NCBI GenBank assembly: GCA_947259295.1 | Contig: CAMYMG010000041.1 | Span: 1-48,765 of the forward strand | Direction: 5' to 3' | Length of the DNA: 48,765 nucleotides | Origin: an uncultured Rhizobiaceae bacterium | Lineage (GTDB): Bacteria; Pseudomonadota; Alphaproteobacteria; Rhizobiales; Rhizobiaceae | Part shown: positions 24,804 through 34,469 of the stretch, one piece after another | Position numbering within the stretch: the first letter of the stretch is position 1 | Layout of the letters: each line of letters starts with the position of its first letter | Position numbers and translations under genes: made by a program | Notes under the pieces: generated by a model | The model's input: the letters and a program-made list of their open reading frames with translations, nothing else | Told to the model about the DNA's origin: nothing | Databases searched by the model: none

Positions 24804-25604
24804 ATGACCAGAACAAGACCGACCGTCGCCGATCTCCGTGCCATGAAGGGCAAGCGGCAGCTCACCATGCTTCGAGTCACGACACTGGAGCAGGCGGAAG
24901 CAGCCGAAAGGGCCGGCATCGACATCGTGTCGATCACGCCGGAACTCCTGCTCAATCCGGAGTATCGCGATGCGGCGCCCAGCCTATTCAGCATGCCCGG
25001 GGAAAACTTCTTCGAGATCGGCACCGGCGACGATTTCGTCCGCTGGGCCTTTCGCCTCTACAAGGCCAGCGCCGACGCCGTCTATTGCAGCGCCGGTTTC
25101 GCAACCGTCAAGCGCATGGCCGACGAGGCCATCCCCGTCATCGGCCATGTCGGGCTCATTCCGTCCCGCGCCACATGGACCGGCGGCTTCAAGGCGGTCG
25201 GCAAGACGGCGGATTCCGCCATGCAGATACTCGAGGCGGTAAGGGCTTACGAGGCGGCGGGCGCGATCGGCGCGGAGATCGAAGTCGTGCCGGTGGAGGT
25301 CGCCACGGCGATCTCAGAGCGCACACCCCTCATCCTGCTGTCGATGGGCGCCGGCAGCGGGTGCGACGCGCAATATCTCTTTGCCGAAGACGTTCTCGGC
25401 GAAAACCGCGGTCACATGCCACGCCATTCCAAGGTCTACCGCAATTTCGCGGCGGAGTATGATCGCCTGCAGGCGGAGCGAATTGCAGCTTTCTCCGAGT
25501 ATGTGGCGGACGTCAACAGCAACCGTTATCCCGAAGAACGCCACATCGTGCGCATGGACCCGGGAGAGCTGAAAATCTTCCTGAGCCGGGCTGACGCCAA
25601 CTGA
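24804..25604 (+). CDS. PanB-like (ketopantoate hydroxymethyltransferase family) protein, divergent
   Basis: 266 residues aligning with PanB, the enzyme that adds a hydroxymethyl group from 5,10-methylene-THF to 2-oxoisovalerate. The second half is well conserved: VIGHVGLIPS (112-121), TGGFKAVGK, EIEVVPVEVA (E160 in the place of the E. coli catalytic E181) and MGAGSGCDAQYLFAEDVLG. In the first half, E. coli PanB has Asp45 in VGDS, Asp84 in ADLPF and Lys112/Glu114 in KIEGG; here the same places read SITPEL, no ADLPF equivalent, and YCSAG. The Mg-binding set therefore appears to be lost, so it is probably not a pantothenate enzyme. In an oxidative demethylation operon it might handle the released C1 unit or an aldol-type cleavage. 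It is the last gene of the operon. Confidence 0.8.
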   Translation: MTRTRPTVADLRAMKGKRQLTMLRVTTLEQAEAAERAGIDIVSITPELLLNPEYRDAAPSLFSMPGENFFEIGTGDDFVRWAFRLYKASADAVYCSAGFATVKRMADEAIPVIGHVGLIPSRATWTGGFKAVGKTADSAMQILEAVRAYEAAGAIGAEIEVVPVEVATAISERTPLILLSMGAGSGCDAQYLFAEDVLGENRGHMPRHSKVYRNFAAEYDRLQAERIAAFSEYVADVNSNRYPEERHIVRMDPGELKIFLSRADAN

Positions 25605-25716
25605 CGCCTGGTTCTTCCGTCGCCGGAAACACCGGCGTTCGAGGTCGCGCCGGACCGGTCAACACTCTTGGCTGTTCCTGCGAGATCGGCCGCCCATCCG
25701 GCCGCCGGCTACGCGG

Positions 25717-28700
25717 TCATGCCGGTGTTTTGGGAGCGGGTTTGGGCGCGGTACCGCCGACACGTTCACCGAGCCAGCCGAACAGGGCATAGAGCCCCGG
25801 AATGATCATGATCCCGAAAACGGTTGCAAACAGCATGCCGCCGACGACGGTCGTACCGATCGATATGCGGCTGGCGGCGCCGGCACCGGACGACAGCAGC
25901 AGCGGTACTGCGCCGAGGATGAAGGCGATGGCGGTCATCAGCACGGCGCGAAAGCGCATGTGCCCACCCTCGATCGCGGCATCGACGAGGCTCTTGCCGG
26001 ATTCGTGACTCTCCTTCGAGAACTCGACGATCAGGATGGCATTCTTCGCCGCCAGCCCGATGAGAAGGACGAGGCCGATCTGCACGTAGATGTTGAGCGC
26101 GATTCCCAGGATGTTGATCGCCAGCACGGCGCCGAGAATGGCTACGGCTACCGAGGTGACGACAGCGAAGGGAATAGACCAGCTCTCATACTGGCCGACC
26201 AGGAACAGGTATCCGAAGATCAGCGCCAGCGCGAAGACCACTACCGTCTGGCTGCTGGCGACGATCTCCTGGTAGGAGAGGCCCGACCATTCGTAGCTGT
26301 AGCCATCGGGGAGGGTCTTGGCGGCCACGGCGATCAGTGCGTTCATGGCCTGGCCCGACGAGGCGCCGGCGGCAGGCTGTCCATTGATGGTCGCCGCCGT
26401 GAACTGGTTGTAGCGGTTGAGCAGTGTCGGCTGCAGGGTCGTGTTGACGGTAGCGAAGGCGCGCAGCGGCACCATCGCGTTGGTGGTGCTGCGCACATAG
26501 AGGTTCAGGATGTCGTCGACCTTGGAACGGTACTGAGCGTCGGCTGCGACGTTGACCTGATAGGTCTGGCCCTGAATGTTGAAGTTGTTGACGAAGGCCG
26601 AGCCGAGTTGCGCCTGCAGCGTGCTGAAGATGGTCGCGACTGGCACGTTGAGACGCTCGGCGCGCACGCGGTCGATGTCGAGGAAGAGGCCCGGCACGTC
26701 AGCCGAGAAGGTCGAGTAGGCGCGGGCGATCGCCGGATCGCCATTGGCCGCGACAACGAATGACCGCACGACCTGGGACAAATCCTCGGGGGATTGGCCG
26801 CCCAGCGCCTCGAGGCGGAAGTCGAAACCTTCGGCATTGCCCACGCCTGGAATGGAGGGCGGCGGGAACACCAGGAATTCTGCCGCGCTGATCTTGGCGT
26901 AGGACGCATTGAGGCTGTTGACGATGGCGCGCAGGCCGGTCTCTTTCGTCTTGCGCTCGTCCCAGGGTTTCATGACGATCAGTACCAGCCCGCTGTTGGG
27001 CTGTACCGCGCCGGAAAGCAAGCTGAAGCCGGACACCGTGACGGTGTTGGCGACACCGTCCGTCTCGCGCGCAATCTTGCCGACCTCGTCGAGCACGGCC
27101 TGGGTGCGGGGCAGGGAAGCCGCATCGGGAAGCTGGACGTTGACGAAGAGGACGCCCTGGTCCTCGATCGGAATGAAGGCAGAGGGCGTGCGCTCAAACA
27201 TCAGGTAAACGGCGGCTCCCACCAGCACCATGATGCCGCCGGCCATCAGCGACCGCCGCGCCAGTACACCGGTGATGCGCGAATACCCGTCTCGCGTGCG
27301 ATCGAGAGCGCGATTGAACCATTTGAAGGGCCCTCGCGCCGCTGTGGGCGGGCGAAGCATGATCGAGCATAGGGCCGGACTGAGAGTCAGTGCGTTGAGC
27401 GCCGATACCGTCACCGAAGCGGTGATGGTGACGGCGAATTGCCGGTAGAGCTGTCCCGCTATGCCGGGCAGGAATGCAACCGGCACGAAGACGGCAATCA
27501 GCACGAGCGTCGTTGACACGATCGGCCCGGTTACCTGCTTCATCGCGGCAATGGTTGCCTCGCGCGGCGTCGTGCCCGGGTTTTCCTCCATCACCCGCTG
27601 GACGTTCTCGACGACTACAATGGCGTCGTCGACGACAAGGCCGATCGCCAGAATGAGGGCGAACAGCGTCACGGTATTGGCCGAATAGCCGAAGGCGAGC
27701 AGGATCGAGAAGACACCGATCAGCGAGACCGGGATGGTCAGCGCCGGGATCAGGGTCGCCCGCCAGTCCTGCAGGAAGACATAGACGACGAGCAGCACGA
27801 TCAGGCCGGTTATGAAAAGGGTGAGCACGATCTCGTGCACCGTCGCCTTCACGAAGTCGGTGGAGTCGTAGATGACGCTGTAGTCGACATCCGCGGGGAA
27901 GCGGCTCTTCAGCACCTCCATTTCCTTGCGCACCGCTTCGGCGACTCCAAGCGCGTTGGAGTCCGGCAACTGGTAGATGGCGATTGTCGCCGCCGGCTTG
28001 CCGTTGAGCTGGCTGGTCGAATTGTAGGATTTCGATCCCAATTCGATGCGGGCAATGTCGCGCACCCGCACGATGCTGCCGTCGCCGGCGGTTCGCACGA
28101 TGATGTTGCCAAACTGCTCCGGGCTCTCCAGCCGGCCGAGCGCGGAGATGGAATATTGCAGCACCTGATCGTCCGCGATCGGCGGTGCGCCGATGAGGCC
28201 GGCGGCAGCCTGCACGTTCTGTTGGGCGATCGCATTGGTGACGTCGTCGGCGGTGATGCTGAGCGCCGCCATGCGCTGCGGGTTCAGCCAGATGCGCATC
28301 GAATAGTCGAGGCCGCCGAGTTGGGCCGCCGAGCCCACCCCATCGACGCGCGCCAGCGGATTGACGACGTTGATCTGCGAATAGTTTGACAGGAACAGCC
28401 CATCATGCGTCGCGTTGGGCGAGAACACGTTGATGATCATCAGGAAGTTGGGCTGCTGCGCAGTCACGCTGACGCCGAGATTGGTGACGGCGGAGGGCAG
28501 CTGCGGTGTCGCCAGCGCCACGCGGTTCTGCACGTTGACCTGTGCGATGTCGCTGTCGGTGCCGATCGCGAAGGTGACGGTCAGCGTGTAGAGCCCGCTC
28601 GAACTCGTCGTCGAGGACATGTAGAGCATGCCTTCGACGCCATTGACCTGCTGTTCGATCGGCGTCGCCACCGTATCGGCGACGGTCTGGGCATCGGCGC

Positions 28701-28854
28701 CGGGGTAGGATGCCGCGACCTGGATCGTCGGTGGCGTTATCTTCGGATACTGGGCCACCGAAATGTTGAGCAGGGCAAGCGTGCCTGCCAGCGTGATCAG
28801 GATGGCGATGACCATCGCCAGGCGCGGGCGGTTGATGAAGATCTCGGCGAACAT
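25717..28854 (-). CDS. RND multidrug efflux transporter (AcrB/HAE1 type)
   Basis: A 1045-residue inner-membrane proton-driven pump. The proton-relay residues are visible: the Asp pair in [20 protein letters not shown] and the Lys in [18 protein letters not shown]. The porter domain carries the HAE1 elements [20 protein letters not shown] and the switch-loop region [20 protein letters not shown]. The length is normal. The start is the ATG at 28854, giving the family N-terminus [20 protein letters not shown]; an upstream start at 28890 would overlap the partner gene. It lies 4 bases after the membrane fusion protein gene; no outer membrane partner or repressor is adjacent. Confidence 0.95.
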   Translation of the reverse strand: MFAEIFINRPRLAMVIAILITLAGTLALLNISVAQYPKITPPTIQVAASYPGADAQTVADTVATPIEQQVNGVEGMLYMSSTTSSSGLYTLTVTFAIGTDSDIAQVNVQNRVALATPQLPSAVTNLGVSVTAQQPNFLMIINVFSPNATHDGLFLSNYSQINVVNPLARVDGVGSAAQLGGLDYSMRIWLNPQRMAALSITADDVTNAIAQQNVQAAAGLIGAPPIADDQVLQYSISALGRLESPEQFGNIIVRTAGDGSIVRVRDIARIELGSKSYNSTSQLNGKPAATIAIYQLPDSNALGVAEAVRKEMEVLKSRFPADVDYSVIYDSTDFVKATVHEIVLTLFITGLIVLLVVYVFLQDWRATLIPALTIPVSLIGVFSILLAFGYSANTVTLFALILAIGLVVDDAIVVVENVQRVMEENPGTTPREATIAAMKQVTGPIVSTTLVLIAVFVPVAFLPGIAGQLYRQFAVTITASVTVSALNALTLSPALCSIMLRPPTAARGPFKWFNRALDRTRDGYSRITGVLARRSLMAGGIMVLVGAAVYLMFERTPSAFIPIEDQGVLFVNVQLPDAASLPRTQAVLDEVGKIARETDGVANTVTVSGFSLLSGAVQPNSGLVLIVMKPWDERKTKETGLRAIVNSLNASYAKISAAEFLVFPPPSIPGVGNAEGFDFRLEALGGQSPEDLSQVVRSFVVAANGDPAIARAYSTFSADVPGLFLDIDRVRAERLNVPVATIFSTLQAQLGSAFVNNFNIQGQTYQVNVAADAQYRSKVDDILNLYVRSTTNAMVPLRAFATVNTTLQPTLLNRYNQFTAATINGQPAAGASSGQAMNALIAVAAKTLPDGYSYEWSGLSYQEIVASSQTVVVFALALIFGYLFLVGQYESWSIPFAVVTSVAVAILGAVLAINILGIALNIYVQIGLVLLIGLAAKNAILIVEFSKESHESGKSLVDAAIEGGHMRFRAVLMTAIAFILGAVPLLLSSGAGAASRISIGTTVVGGMLFATVFGIMIIPGLYALFGWLGERVGGTAPKPAPKTPA

Positions 28855-28858
28855 GGGA

Positions 28859-30043
28859 TCAGTTCCCGGCCGGTGCGGGCTTCGGGTCAACCACGGTGCC
28901 GGCGCTGATCTTCTGGATGCCAGATACGATCACCACTTCGCCGCTCGCCAGACCCGACGAGACTGACCAGTCCGTGCCGACCCGCGCGCCAAGCTCGACA
29001 CGCCTGATGGTTGCCCGATTGTCGTCGCCGAGCACGAAGACATAGCTGCCGTCGCGATCCTGCTGCACGGCCGAGGCGGAAACGACAGGCAGCTGCTGCG
29101 GCTCGCCGGCCTGTACGGTGACGGAGACATACTGCCCCGGAACAAGCTTCAATTCGGGGTTCGGGAATTCGGCGTAGACGGCAATCGTGCCGGTATTCTG
29201 GTTGATCGAGGTGTCGACGAAGGCAATCTTGCCCGGCTGGTCATAGGTCTTGCCGTCGGAAAGCTGGAGCTCGGGCCTGTATTGCCCGGTGTCCACGCCG
29301 GCACCCTCGCTGTTCGGCTTGAGCTGATCGACAACCTGCAGATATTCGCGGTCCGAAATGGAGAAAACCACCCGGATCGGGTCTGTCTGGACGATTGTCG
29401 CCAGCGGTCCGCTGCTGGGCGAGACGAGGTTGCCAACGGTGATCTGCGCCTTGCCGATGCGTCCCGAGATGGGCGCGTCGATATCCGTGAAGGAGAGGTT
29501 GAGCTGCGCCGTCTTGATCTGCGCGTTGGCCTGGGCGATCTGCGCATCGGCCTGCTTGACCGCCGAGTCGGAAGAATCGCGTGTCGCCTGCGCCTGGTCG
29601 ACCGTCGATTGCGGCACGTCGCCGGTGGCCTTCAGTTCTTGCTGCCGGGTCAAGGTGACCTGCGCCTGCTTCAAGTTCGCCTCGGCGCCGGATTTCGTCG
29701 CCTCGGCCGCCTCGAGCGTGGCCTGCGCGCCGTCCAGGGCTGCCTGATAGGTGTCCTTCTCGATCTCGAAGAGGTGGTCGCCCGCCTTGACGAAGCCACC
29801 TTCGGTGAAGTCGATGGCGGTGAGGAATCCCTCGACACGGGCGACGAGATCGACCTGCTGTATTGCCTCGACAGTGCCGACGAACTGGCCCTGCCGCGTA
29901 ACCGGCGCCAGCTTGACCGCTGCCGTCTCAACCGCGGGGGGGCCGCTTGCGGCCGGCTCCTGCGCCGCGGCAGGCCAGGCGGCCAGCGTCAGGGAAAGAG
30001 CGAAGCCGAACGCACTGCGCGTATTCGATCCCAGTGATCGCAT
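28859..30043 (-). CDS. RND efflux membrane fusion protein (AcrA type)
   Basis: A 394-residue periplasmic adaptor. It has a signal peptide ([20 protein letters not shown]) without a lipobox Cys, a first lipoyl half ([20 protein letters not shown]), an alpha-hairpin rich in Ala, Gln and Thr (about residues 95-165), and a second lipoyl half and barrel ([55 protein letters not shown]). It links the RND pump to an outer-membrane channel. The ATG at 30043 follows GAGGGG. It is the first gene of the pair. Confidence 0.93.
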   Translation of the reverse strand: MRSLGSNTRSAFGFALSLTLAAWPAAAQEPAASGPPAVETAAVKLAPVTRQGQFVGTVEAIQQVDLVARVEGFLTAIDFTEGGFVKAGDHLFEIEKDTYQAALDGAQATLEAAEATKSGAEANLKQAQVTLTRQQELKATGDVPQSTVDQAQATRDSSDSAVKQADAQIAQANAQIKTAQLNLSFTDIDAPISGRIGKAQITVGNLVSPSSGPLATIVQTDPIRVVFSISDREYLQVVDQLKPNSEGAGVDTGQYRPELQLSDGKTYDQPGKIAFVDTSINQNTGTIAVYAEFPNPELKLVPGQYVSVTVQAGEPQQLPVVSASAVQQDRDGSYVFVLGDDNRATIRRVELGARVGTDWSVSSGLASGEVVIVSGIQKISAGTVVDPKPAPAGN

Positions 30044-30179
30044 GTGACTACCCCTCAGTTCGCACAGTCGATGCGTTACCTTGGGGGAACCTAACCGAAA
30101 ACACCTTGCCGTGACCAGCACGCTGCCAACCGGTCCCCAGGAACCGGTCGGCGGCGCCGCAGCCTTGCGGCTGCCTAGA

Positions 30180-30962
30180 CTACTGCATGTACCAGCCGTG
30201 GCTGACGACCAGCGACTGGCCGGTCAGCGCGTTCGACCTGGCCGCGGCGAAGTAGAGCACGGCGTCGGCCACGTCGTCGGTCGTGGTGAATTCGCCGTCG
30301 ACCGTGTCCTTCAGCATGATCGTCTTGATGACGGCCTCCTCGGATATGCCGAATTCGGCGGCCTGCTCCGGGATCTGCTTGTCGACCAACGGCGTGCGCA
30401 CGAAGCCAGGGCAAACGACATTGGCGGTGACGTTGTGCTCGGCACCCTCCTTGGCCAGCACCTTGGCCAGCCCGATCAGGCCGTGCTTGGCGGTCACGTA
30501 GGGCGCCTTCAGCTTCGACGCTTCCTTGGAATGGACCGAGCCCATATAGACGACGCGGCCGTAGTTCGCGGCATACATGTGCTTCAGGCAGGCCTTTGTC
30601 GTCAGGAAGGCGCCGTCGAGGTGGATCGACAGCAGCTTTTTCCAGTCGGCGAAGGGAAAGTCGACCAGCGGCTTGACGATCTGGATGCCGGCATTGCTGA
30701 CCAGGATGTCGACCTTGCCGTATTTCGCGACGACATCGGCGACGCCCTTGGTCACGGCGTCCTCGTCGGTAACATTCATGGCGACCGCGAAGGCGTCGCT
30801 TCCCTTGGCCCGTATCTCCTCGGCGGTCGCGTTGGCCGCGTCGAGGTTGAGATCGGCGATGACGGGAATGCCTCCCTCTGCTGCGAAGCGGAATGCGATC
30901 TCCTTGCCGATGCCGCTCGCAGCGCCGGTGATGATCGCAACTCGTCCATCAAAACGTGACAT
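30180..30962 (-). CDS. bdhA: 3-hydroxybutyrate dehydrogenase (SDR family)
   Basis: A 260-residue short-chain dehydrogenase converting 3-hydroxybutyrate and acetoacetate with NAD. The cofactor motif is TGAASGIG (12-19), NAG is at 90-92, and the catalytic S142 and Y155-x3-K159 lie in [20 protein letters not shown]. The [12 protein letters not shown] stretch and the [15 protein letters not shown] lid are typical of BDH. The C-terminus ([11 protein letters not shown]) fits as well. The neighbours on the same strand encode acetoacetate decarboxylase and a patatin, giving a ketone-body/PHB theme. A 6-bp stem (30159-30174) just beyond the stop may terminate it. Confidence 0.9.
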   Translation of the reverse strand: MSRFDGRVAIITGAASGIGKEIAFRFAAEGGIPVIADLNLDAANATAEEIRAKGSDAFAVAMNVTDEDAVTKGVADVVAKYGKVDILVSNAGIQIVKPLVDFPFADWKKLLSIHLDGAFLTTKACLKHMYAANYGRVVYMGSVHSKEASKLKAPYVTAKHGLIGLAKVLAKEGAEHNVTANVVCPGFVRTPLVDKQIPEQAAEFGISEEAVIKTIMLKDTVDGEFTTTDDVADAVLYFAAARSNALTGQSLVVSHGWYMQ

Positions 30963-30981
30963 TCCATGTACCTTTCCGGGA

Positions 30982-31740
30982 TCAGTCTTTCTTGAGATAG
31001 TCGAACACGACCTCGCCGAGGCCGAGCGTCAGGTCGGCGACATAATGGCTGGCCGACAGCACTTCGCGCACCGGAAGCTTTGCCACGTCGCACATGGCGT
31101 GCTCGAAGAACTGCAGGGCTGCCGGGCCGGACCATGCGCCCTTCAGCGTCACATCCTCCATGTAATAGCGCACCAGTTCGCAGATGCGCGGCGTGCAGTC
31201 GACATGCGGGATGATCTTGATCATGAAGGCGGGCTTCGCCATCGCCTTGGCGAGCGGGGCAAGTGGAAGTTCGCGATGCTTGTAGCCCATGGTCGCGGTG
31301 ACGCAGAGCACCGAGCCGTAGTGCAACGTGCCGACCAGTGTTTCCTGCTCGTGCCGCAGCAGCGGTGTCGCCAGTTTCTTGGGAAAGCCCCAGATCTCGC
31401 GGCCGCCGGCGATCGGTGAATTGTCGTCGAGATACATGGCGTGCACATAGCCGCCCTCCTGGACCTCTCCCGACGGCGTGGTGAAGCGCACGGGAATGAC
31501 CTGGCCGGTTTCGGTGTAGTCGCCAAAGCCCGTCGAGTCGGGCATGCGGATAAACTCGTAGGACACGGTGTCACCGGTCACCTCGAGCGGCTCGGGCACC
31601 ACGGCGCGCAGGATTTCAGGGTCCGTGCGGTAGTTGATGACGACGAATTCGCGGTTGTAGAACTTGTAGGGCGGGCGCGGATAGGCAGGGTCGTTGAGCG
31701 GCATGGCAAAGGCTTTGGCGCGGACGTCGGCAATGTTCAT
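30982..31740 (-). CDS. adc: Acetoacetate decarboxylase
   Basis: 252 residues of the ADC family, decarboxylating acetoacetate to acetone and CO2 through a Schiff base. The active-site stretch [12 protein letters not shown] carries the lysine pair; K121 corresponds to the catalytic Lys115 of the clostridial enzyme. Other family markers: [17 protein letters not shown] at the N-terminus and [14 protein letters not shown]. It lies 19 bases upstream of bdhA in the same direction, so the pair could link 3-hydroxybutyrate oxidation to acetoacetate removal. Confidence 0.92.
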   Translation of the reverse strand: MNIADVRAKAFAMPLNDPAYPRPPYKFYNREFVVINYRTDPEILRAVVPEPLEVTGDTVSYEFIRMPDSTGFGDYTETGQVIPVRFTTPSGEVQEGGYVHAMYLDDNSPIAGGREIWGFPKKLATPLLRHEQETLVGTLHYGSVLCVTATMGYKHRELPLAPLAKAMAKPAFMIKIIPHVDCTPRICELVRYYMEDVTLKGAWSGPAALQFFEHAMCDVAKLPVREVLSASHYVADLTLGLGEVVFDYLKKD

Positions 31741-31776
31741 GGCTCGGCTCGTTTCTCGTGCGTGGTGGATGCGGCG

Positions 31777-32970
31777 CTATTCGTGAACATGCGTGGAAAG
31801 GTCGAATGTCGAGACGCCGTCGGGCGTCGTGGGACGTTCCAGCACTTCCGGATGAGAAAGCGTATGCAGGGCGTCCTCATAGCCGGCCTGCCAGTGATCC
31901 TCCATCGTCGCACGCGAGAACTCGTAGTCCTTCGACGTGCCCTCGTAGCTCTTCGCCTTGTAGATGAGATGGACGATATTATAGGCCTTGTCGTCGGCCT
32001 GATCGATCAGCAGCCGGGTATCGGGATCCGCGTCGCGCAACGCGCTTTCGGGCACCAGCTTCAGCAGCTTTTCGAGCGCCCGGCGCAGGCGCTGCTCCTT
32101 CTTGAACTGGTCGGTGCAGGCTCTCGTGCGGCTCGAGAAGCGGATGTCCTTCTGGCGCAGTTCGAGGCCCGTCAGGTCGCGCGGCAGTTCGCCCCGCGCA
32201 CTCCACAGATCCACCTGGAAGGCCAGCGTGTCCTCGCGCGGCCGCGAATCCAGCACCCATTGCAGCGGCGTGTTCGACACCAACCCGCCGTCCCAGTAGT
32301 GCTCGCCATCGATCATGGTGGCCGGGAAACCTGGCGGCAGGGCGCCGCTCGCCATGATGTGCTCCGGACGGATGGTATCAGTCGTGTTATCAAAATAGGC
32401 GAAGTTGCCGGTTCGTACGTTGACCGCGCCAACGCTGAACCGCATGGCGCCGGTGTTGATGAGGTCGAAGTCCACCAGCCGTTCGAGCGTCGCCTTAAGC
32501 GGCGAGACGTCATAGAAGCTCTGGGCGTCGACGCTTCCGGGTAGCGCCAGATACGGGGGGACGTGACGCGGTACGAAGAAGTCCGGCGCACCCCCCACCA
32601 GCGTTTCGAGAGCGCGTGTCTGGTTGAGGAGGCCGCGACTGAAGTCGTCCTTGAGGCCAATGGTATCGAGCCACGAGGAAACCAGCGTCGGGACGCCCGC
32701 CGGTGGCGCGGTGATCGCTTCCCAGAACGAGCGTAAGGCATCGACCCGCCGCCCTGGGGCGTTGCCGGCAATCAGCGCCGAGTTGATCGCGCCGATGGAT
32801 ATGCCGGCAACCCAGTCGGGATGGAGATCCGCCTCCGCAAGCGCCTGATAGACGCCGGCCTGGTATGACCCGAGTGCGCCGCCGCCCTGCAGCAGGAGCG
32901 CGATCCGCTCGAAGGGCGGTCGCTGCAAGGCGCCGCGTGCTTTCGTTTCAGAACGCTCCCCGCCTGCCAT
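31777..32970 (-). CDS. Patatin-like phospholipase/hydrolase
   Basis: A 397-residue patatin-fold Ser-Asp hydrolase. The oxyanion glycines are in LLLQGGGALGSYQAGVYQAL (GGGALGS at 29-35), the nucleophile S58 is in GISIGAIN, and the catalytic Asp is in HYWDGGLVSNTPLQW. The last 130 residues, past the patatin domain, are helical and charged. In many rhizobia this type of gene stands before adc and bdhA as it does here, suggesting a role in ester or PHB turnover that feeds 3-hydroxybutyrate. The spacing to adc is 36 bases. Confidence 0.9.
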   Translation of the reverse strand: MAGGERSETKARGALQRPPFERIALLLQGGGALGSYQAGVYQALAEADLHPDWVAGISIGAINSALIAGNAPGRRVDALRSFWEAITAPPAGVPTLVSSWLDTIGLKDDFSRGLLNQTRALETLVGGAPDFFVPRHVPPYLALPGSVDAQSFYDVSPLKATLERLVDFDLINTGAMRFSVGAVNVRTGNFAYFDNTTDTIRPEHIMASGALPPGFPATMIDGEHYWDGGLVSNTPLQWVLDSRPREDTLAFQVDLWSARGELPRDLTGLELRQKDIRFSSRTRACTDQFKKEQRLRRALEKLLKLVPESALRDADPDTRLLIDQADDKAYNIVHLIYKAKSYEGTSKDYEFSRATMEDHWQAGYEDALHTLSHPEVLERPTTPDGVSTFDLSTHVHE

Positions 32971-33173
32971 GTTGCGCTGCCCTCAATTCGCGATGGTCAT
33001 ATCGCAGTGCAGCATAATCGGAAATGACACCTGTGCCCAGCCGGGGTTGGCGCCATTTGTCGGGCTTGCACGTCACCGTTGCTGAATGAGCCCGTGAGGA
33101 TCGGCTTGCGGACGTGGCGATGACCCGGCTACAGGGGGGCCTGCGGAGAACAGGCGTGAAGGAATATATTGAG

Positions 33174-33776
33174 ATGGCTATGGGGCAGGCGCGGGTCTTG
33201 CTTTGCTTGCTGGCCCTGGCAGTGCCGGGCGCTAGCGCGTGGGCTGCCGAGTGGCAGCCGCATGAGAAGGTGGAGACTTATGCTGTTTCAGGAACCTCGG
33301 GCCTTGAACTCTATCAATCCATCGGCCAGCGCGGACCGAAGATCGGCGTCGGGCGCGCCATCGCCTACACCAACTTCAAGCTGACCTGGCAGAGGAACTA
33401 TGTTCCGCGCGACGGCGGCTGCGTCATTGCTTCGGCACGACCCAAGCTGATCATCACCTACACACTGCCTGAACCGTCACAGACCCTGTCGGGAGCAACG
33501 CTCGAGAACTGGAACGTCTTCATCGACGGCGTGCGCGAGCACGAGAAGGTCCACGGCCAGATCATCGAGGACATGGTCAGGAAGATCGAGGCCTATTCGG
33601 TCGGCCTGACTGTCGCCGACGATCCCAAATGCAGCAAGATCCGCAAGGTCCTGACGGAACGCCTGACCCAGCTGTCGCTCGAACAACGGCAGCGCAGCCG
33701 CGATTTCGACCGCGAGGAACTCGGCGACAATGGCAATATCCACCGCCTCGTCCTGATGCTCGCCAACGGAGCATAG
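33174..33776 (+). CDS. DUF922 putative Zn-dependent secreted protein
   Basis: 200 residues with a signal peptide (ARVLLCLLALAVPGASAWAA) and a DUF922 domain. The metal motif is H-EKV-H in VREHEKVHGQIIEDMVRKIE, a zincin-like HExxH. Features before it include VETYAVSGTSGLELYQSIGQ and AYTNFKLTWQRNYVPRDGGC; the cysteines at CVIA and CSKI may pair. It is probably a periplasmic metalloprotease, with no known substrate. ATG codons at 33174 and 33180 are both possible; AAGGA lies about 10 bases before the first. Confidence 0.75.
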   Translation: MAMGQARVLLCLLALAVPGASAWAAEWQPHEKVETYAVSGTSGLELYQSIGQRGPKIGVGRAIAYTNFKLTWQRNYVPRDGGCVIASARPKLIITYTLPEPSQTLSGATLENWNVFIDGVREHEKVHGQIIEDMVRKIEAYSVGLTVADDPKCSKIRKVLTERLTQLSLEQRQRSRDFDREELGDNGNIHRLVLMLANGA

Positions 33777-33812
33777 GCCCAGGCCGCCATAGGTCAGTCG
33801 CCCGGGCGTGCG

Positions 33813-34457
33813 TCAGCCGGTGGCGAGGCCCTGCCGCATTGCCTCGATCACGGTGACAGCCGACGCCGCGCCCGGATCCATGTGGCCGAGCGACCGATCG
33901 CCGAGGCGCGCCGAACGCCCTTTGGCGGCGACCATCGCCTTCGTTGCCTCGGCGCCCTGTCTCGCAGCCTCGACCGCCGCATCGAGGCACTGATCCAGCA
34001 TCTTGCCGGATGCGTGCGTGGCTGCCGCGGCGTCGGCGGCCGGCACCCAGGCATCGATCATGGTCTTTTCGCCGATCTCGGCCTTGCCGCGATCCTGGAT
34101 GCCCTTGGCCATCGCCTGCAGCGCCGCGACCATGTCTGCCTCTTCGAGCGTCGGCTTGCCCTTCACCGTCGCACCGGCTCGCATGAAGGCGGTGGCATAG
34201 AGGGGGCCGGATGAGGCTCCGACGGCGTTGAGGAAGGATTTGGCAGCCGTATTGAAAACCGCGGTGGGATCGAGCGTCGACGCGTCCTGGGCGGCCAGCG
34301 CGTCGCGCACCGCCGAAAAGCCTAGCTCCATGGCGATACCATGGTCGGCGTCACCGATGACGCCGTCGAGTGCGCAAAGCCGGTCCTTGTCTGCCTCGAG
34401 CGCCGCAGCAACCTGATTGAACATGCCGATGAGGCGGGTGGAATCGATGTTGGTCAT
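33813..34457 (-). CDS. dhaL: Dihydroxyacetone kinase subunit DhaL
   Basis: A 214-residue nucleotide-binding subunit. GDADHG (in DGVIGDADHGIAMELGFSAV) supplies the Mg-ATP-binding aspartates, and DAWVPAADAAAA and GRSARLGDRSLGHMDPGA are also conserved. It phosphorylates dihydroxyacetone, or a related ketose, held covalently by DhaK. There is no DhaM (PTS phosphoryl carrier) gene beside it, so direct use of ATP is likely. It follows dhaK by 12 bases. Confidence 0.93.
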   Translation of the reverse strand: MTNIDSTRLIGMFNQVAAALEADKDRLCALDGVIGDADHGIAMELGFSAVRDALAAQDASTLDPTAVFNTAAKSFLNAVGASSGPLYATAFMRAGATVKGKPTLEEADMVAALQAMAKGIQDRGKAEIGEKTMIDAWVPAADAAAATHASGKMLDQCLDAAVEAARQGAEATKAMVAAKGRSARLGDRSLGHMDPGAASAVTVIEAMRQGLATG

Positions 34458-34469
34458 GTCGCTCGCCCC

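Noticed and set aside
25605..25716. Intrinsic terminator between the PanB-like and RND genes
   Set aside because: A 5-bp GGCCG/CGGCC stem is present near 25688-25703, but it is too short and lacks a T-run.
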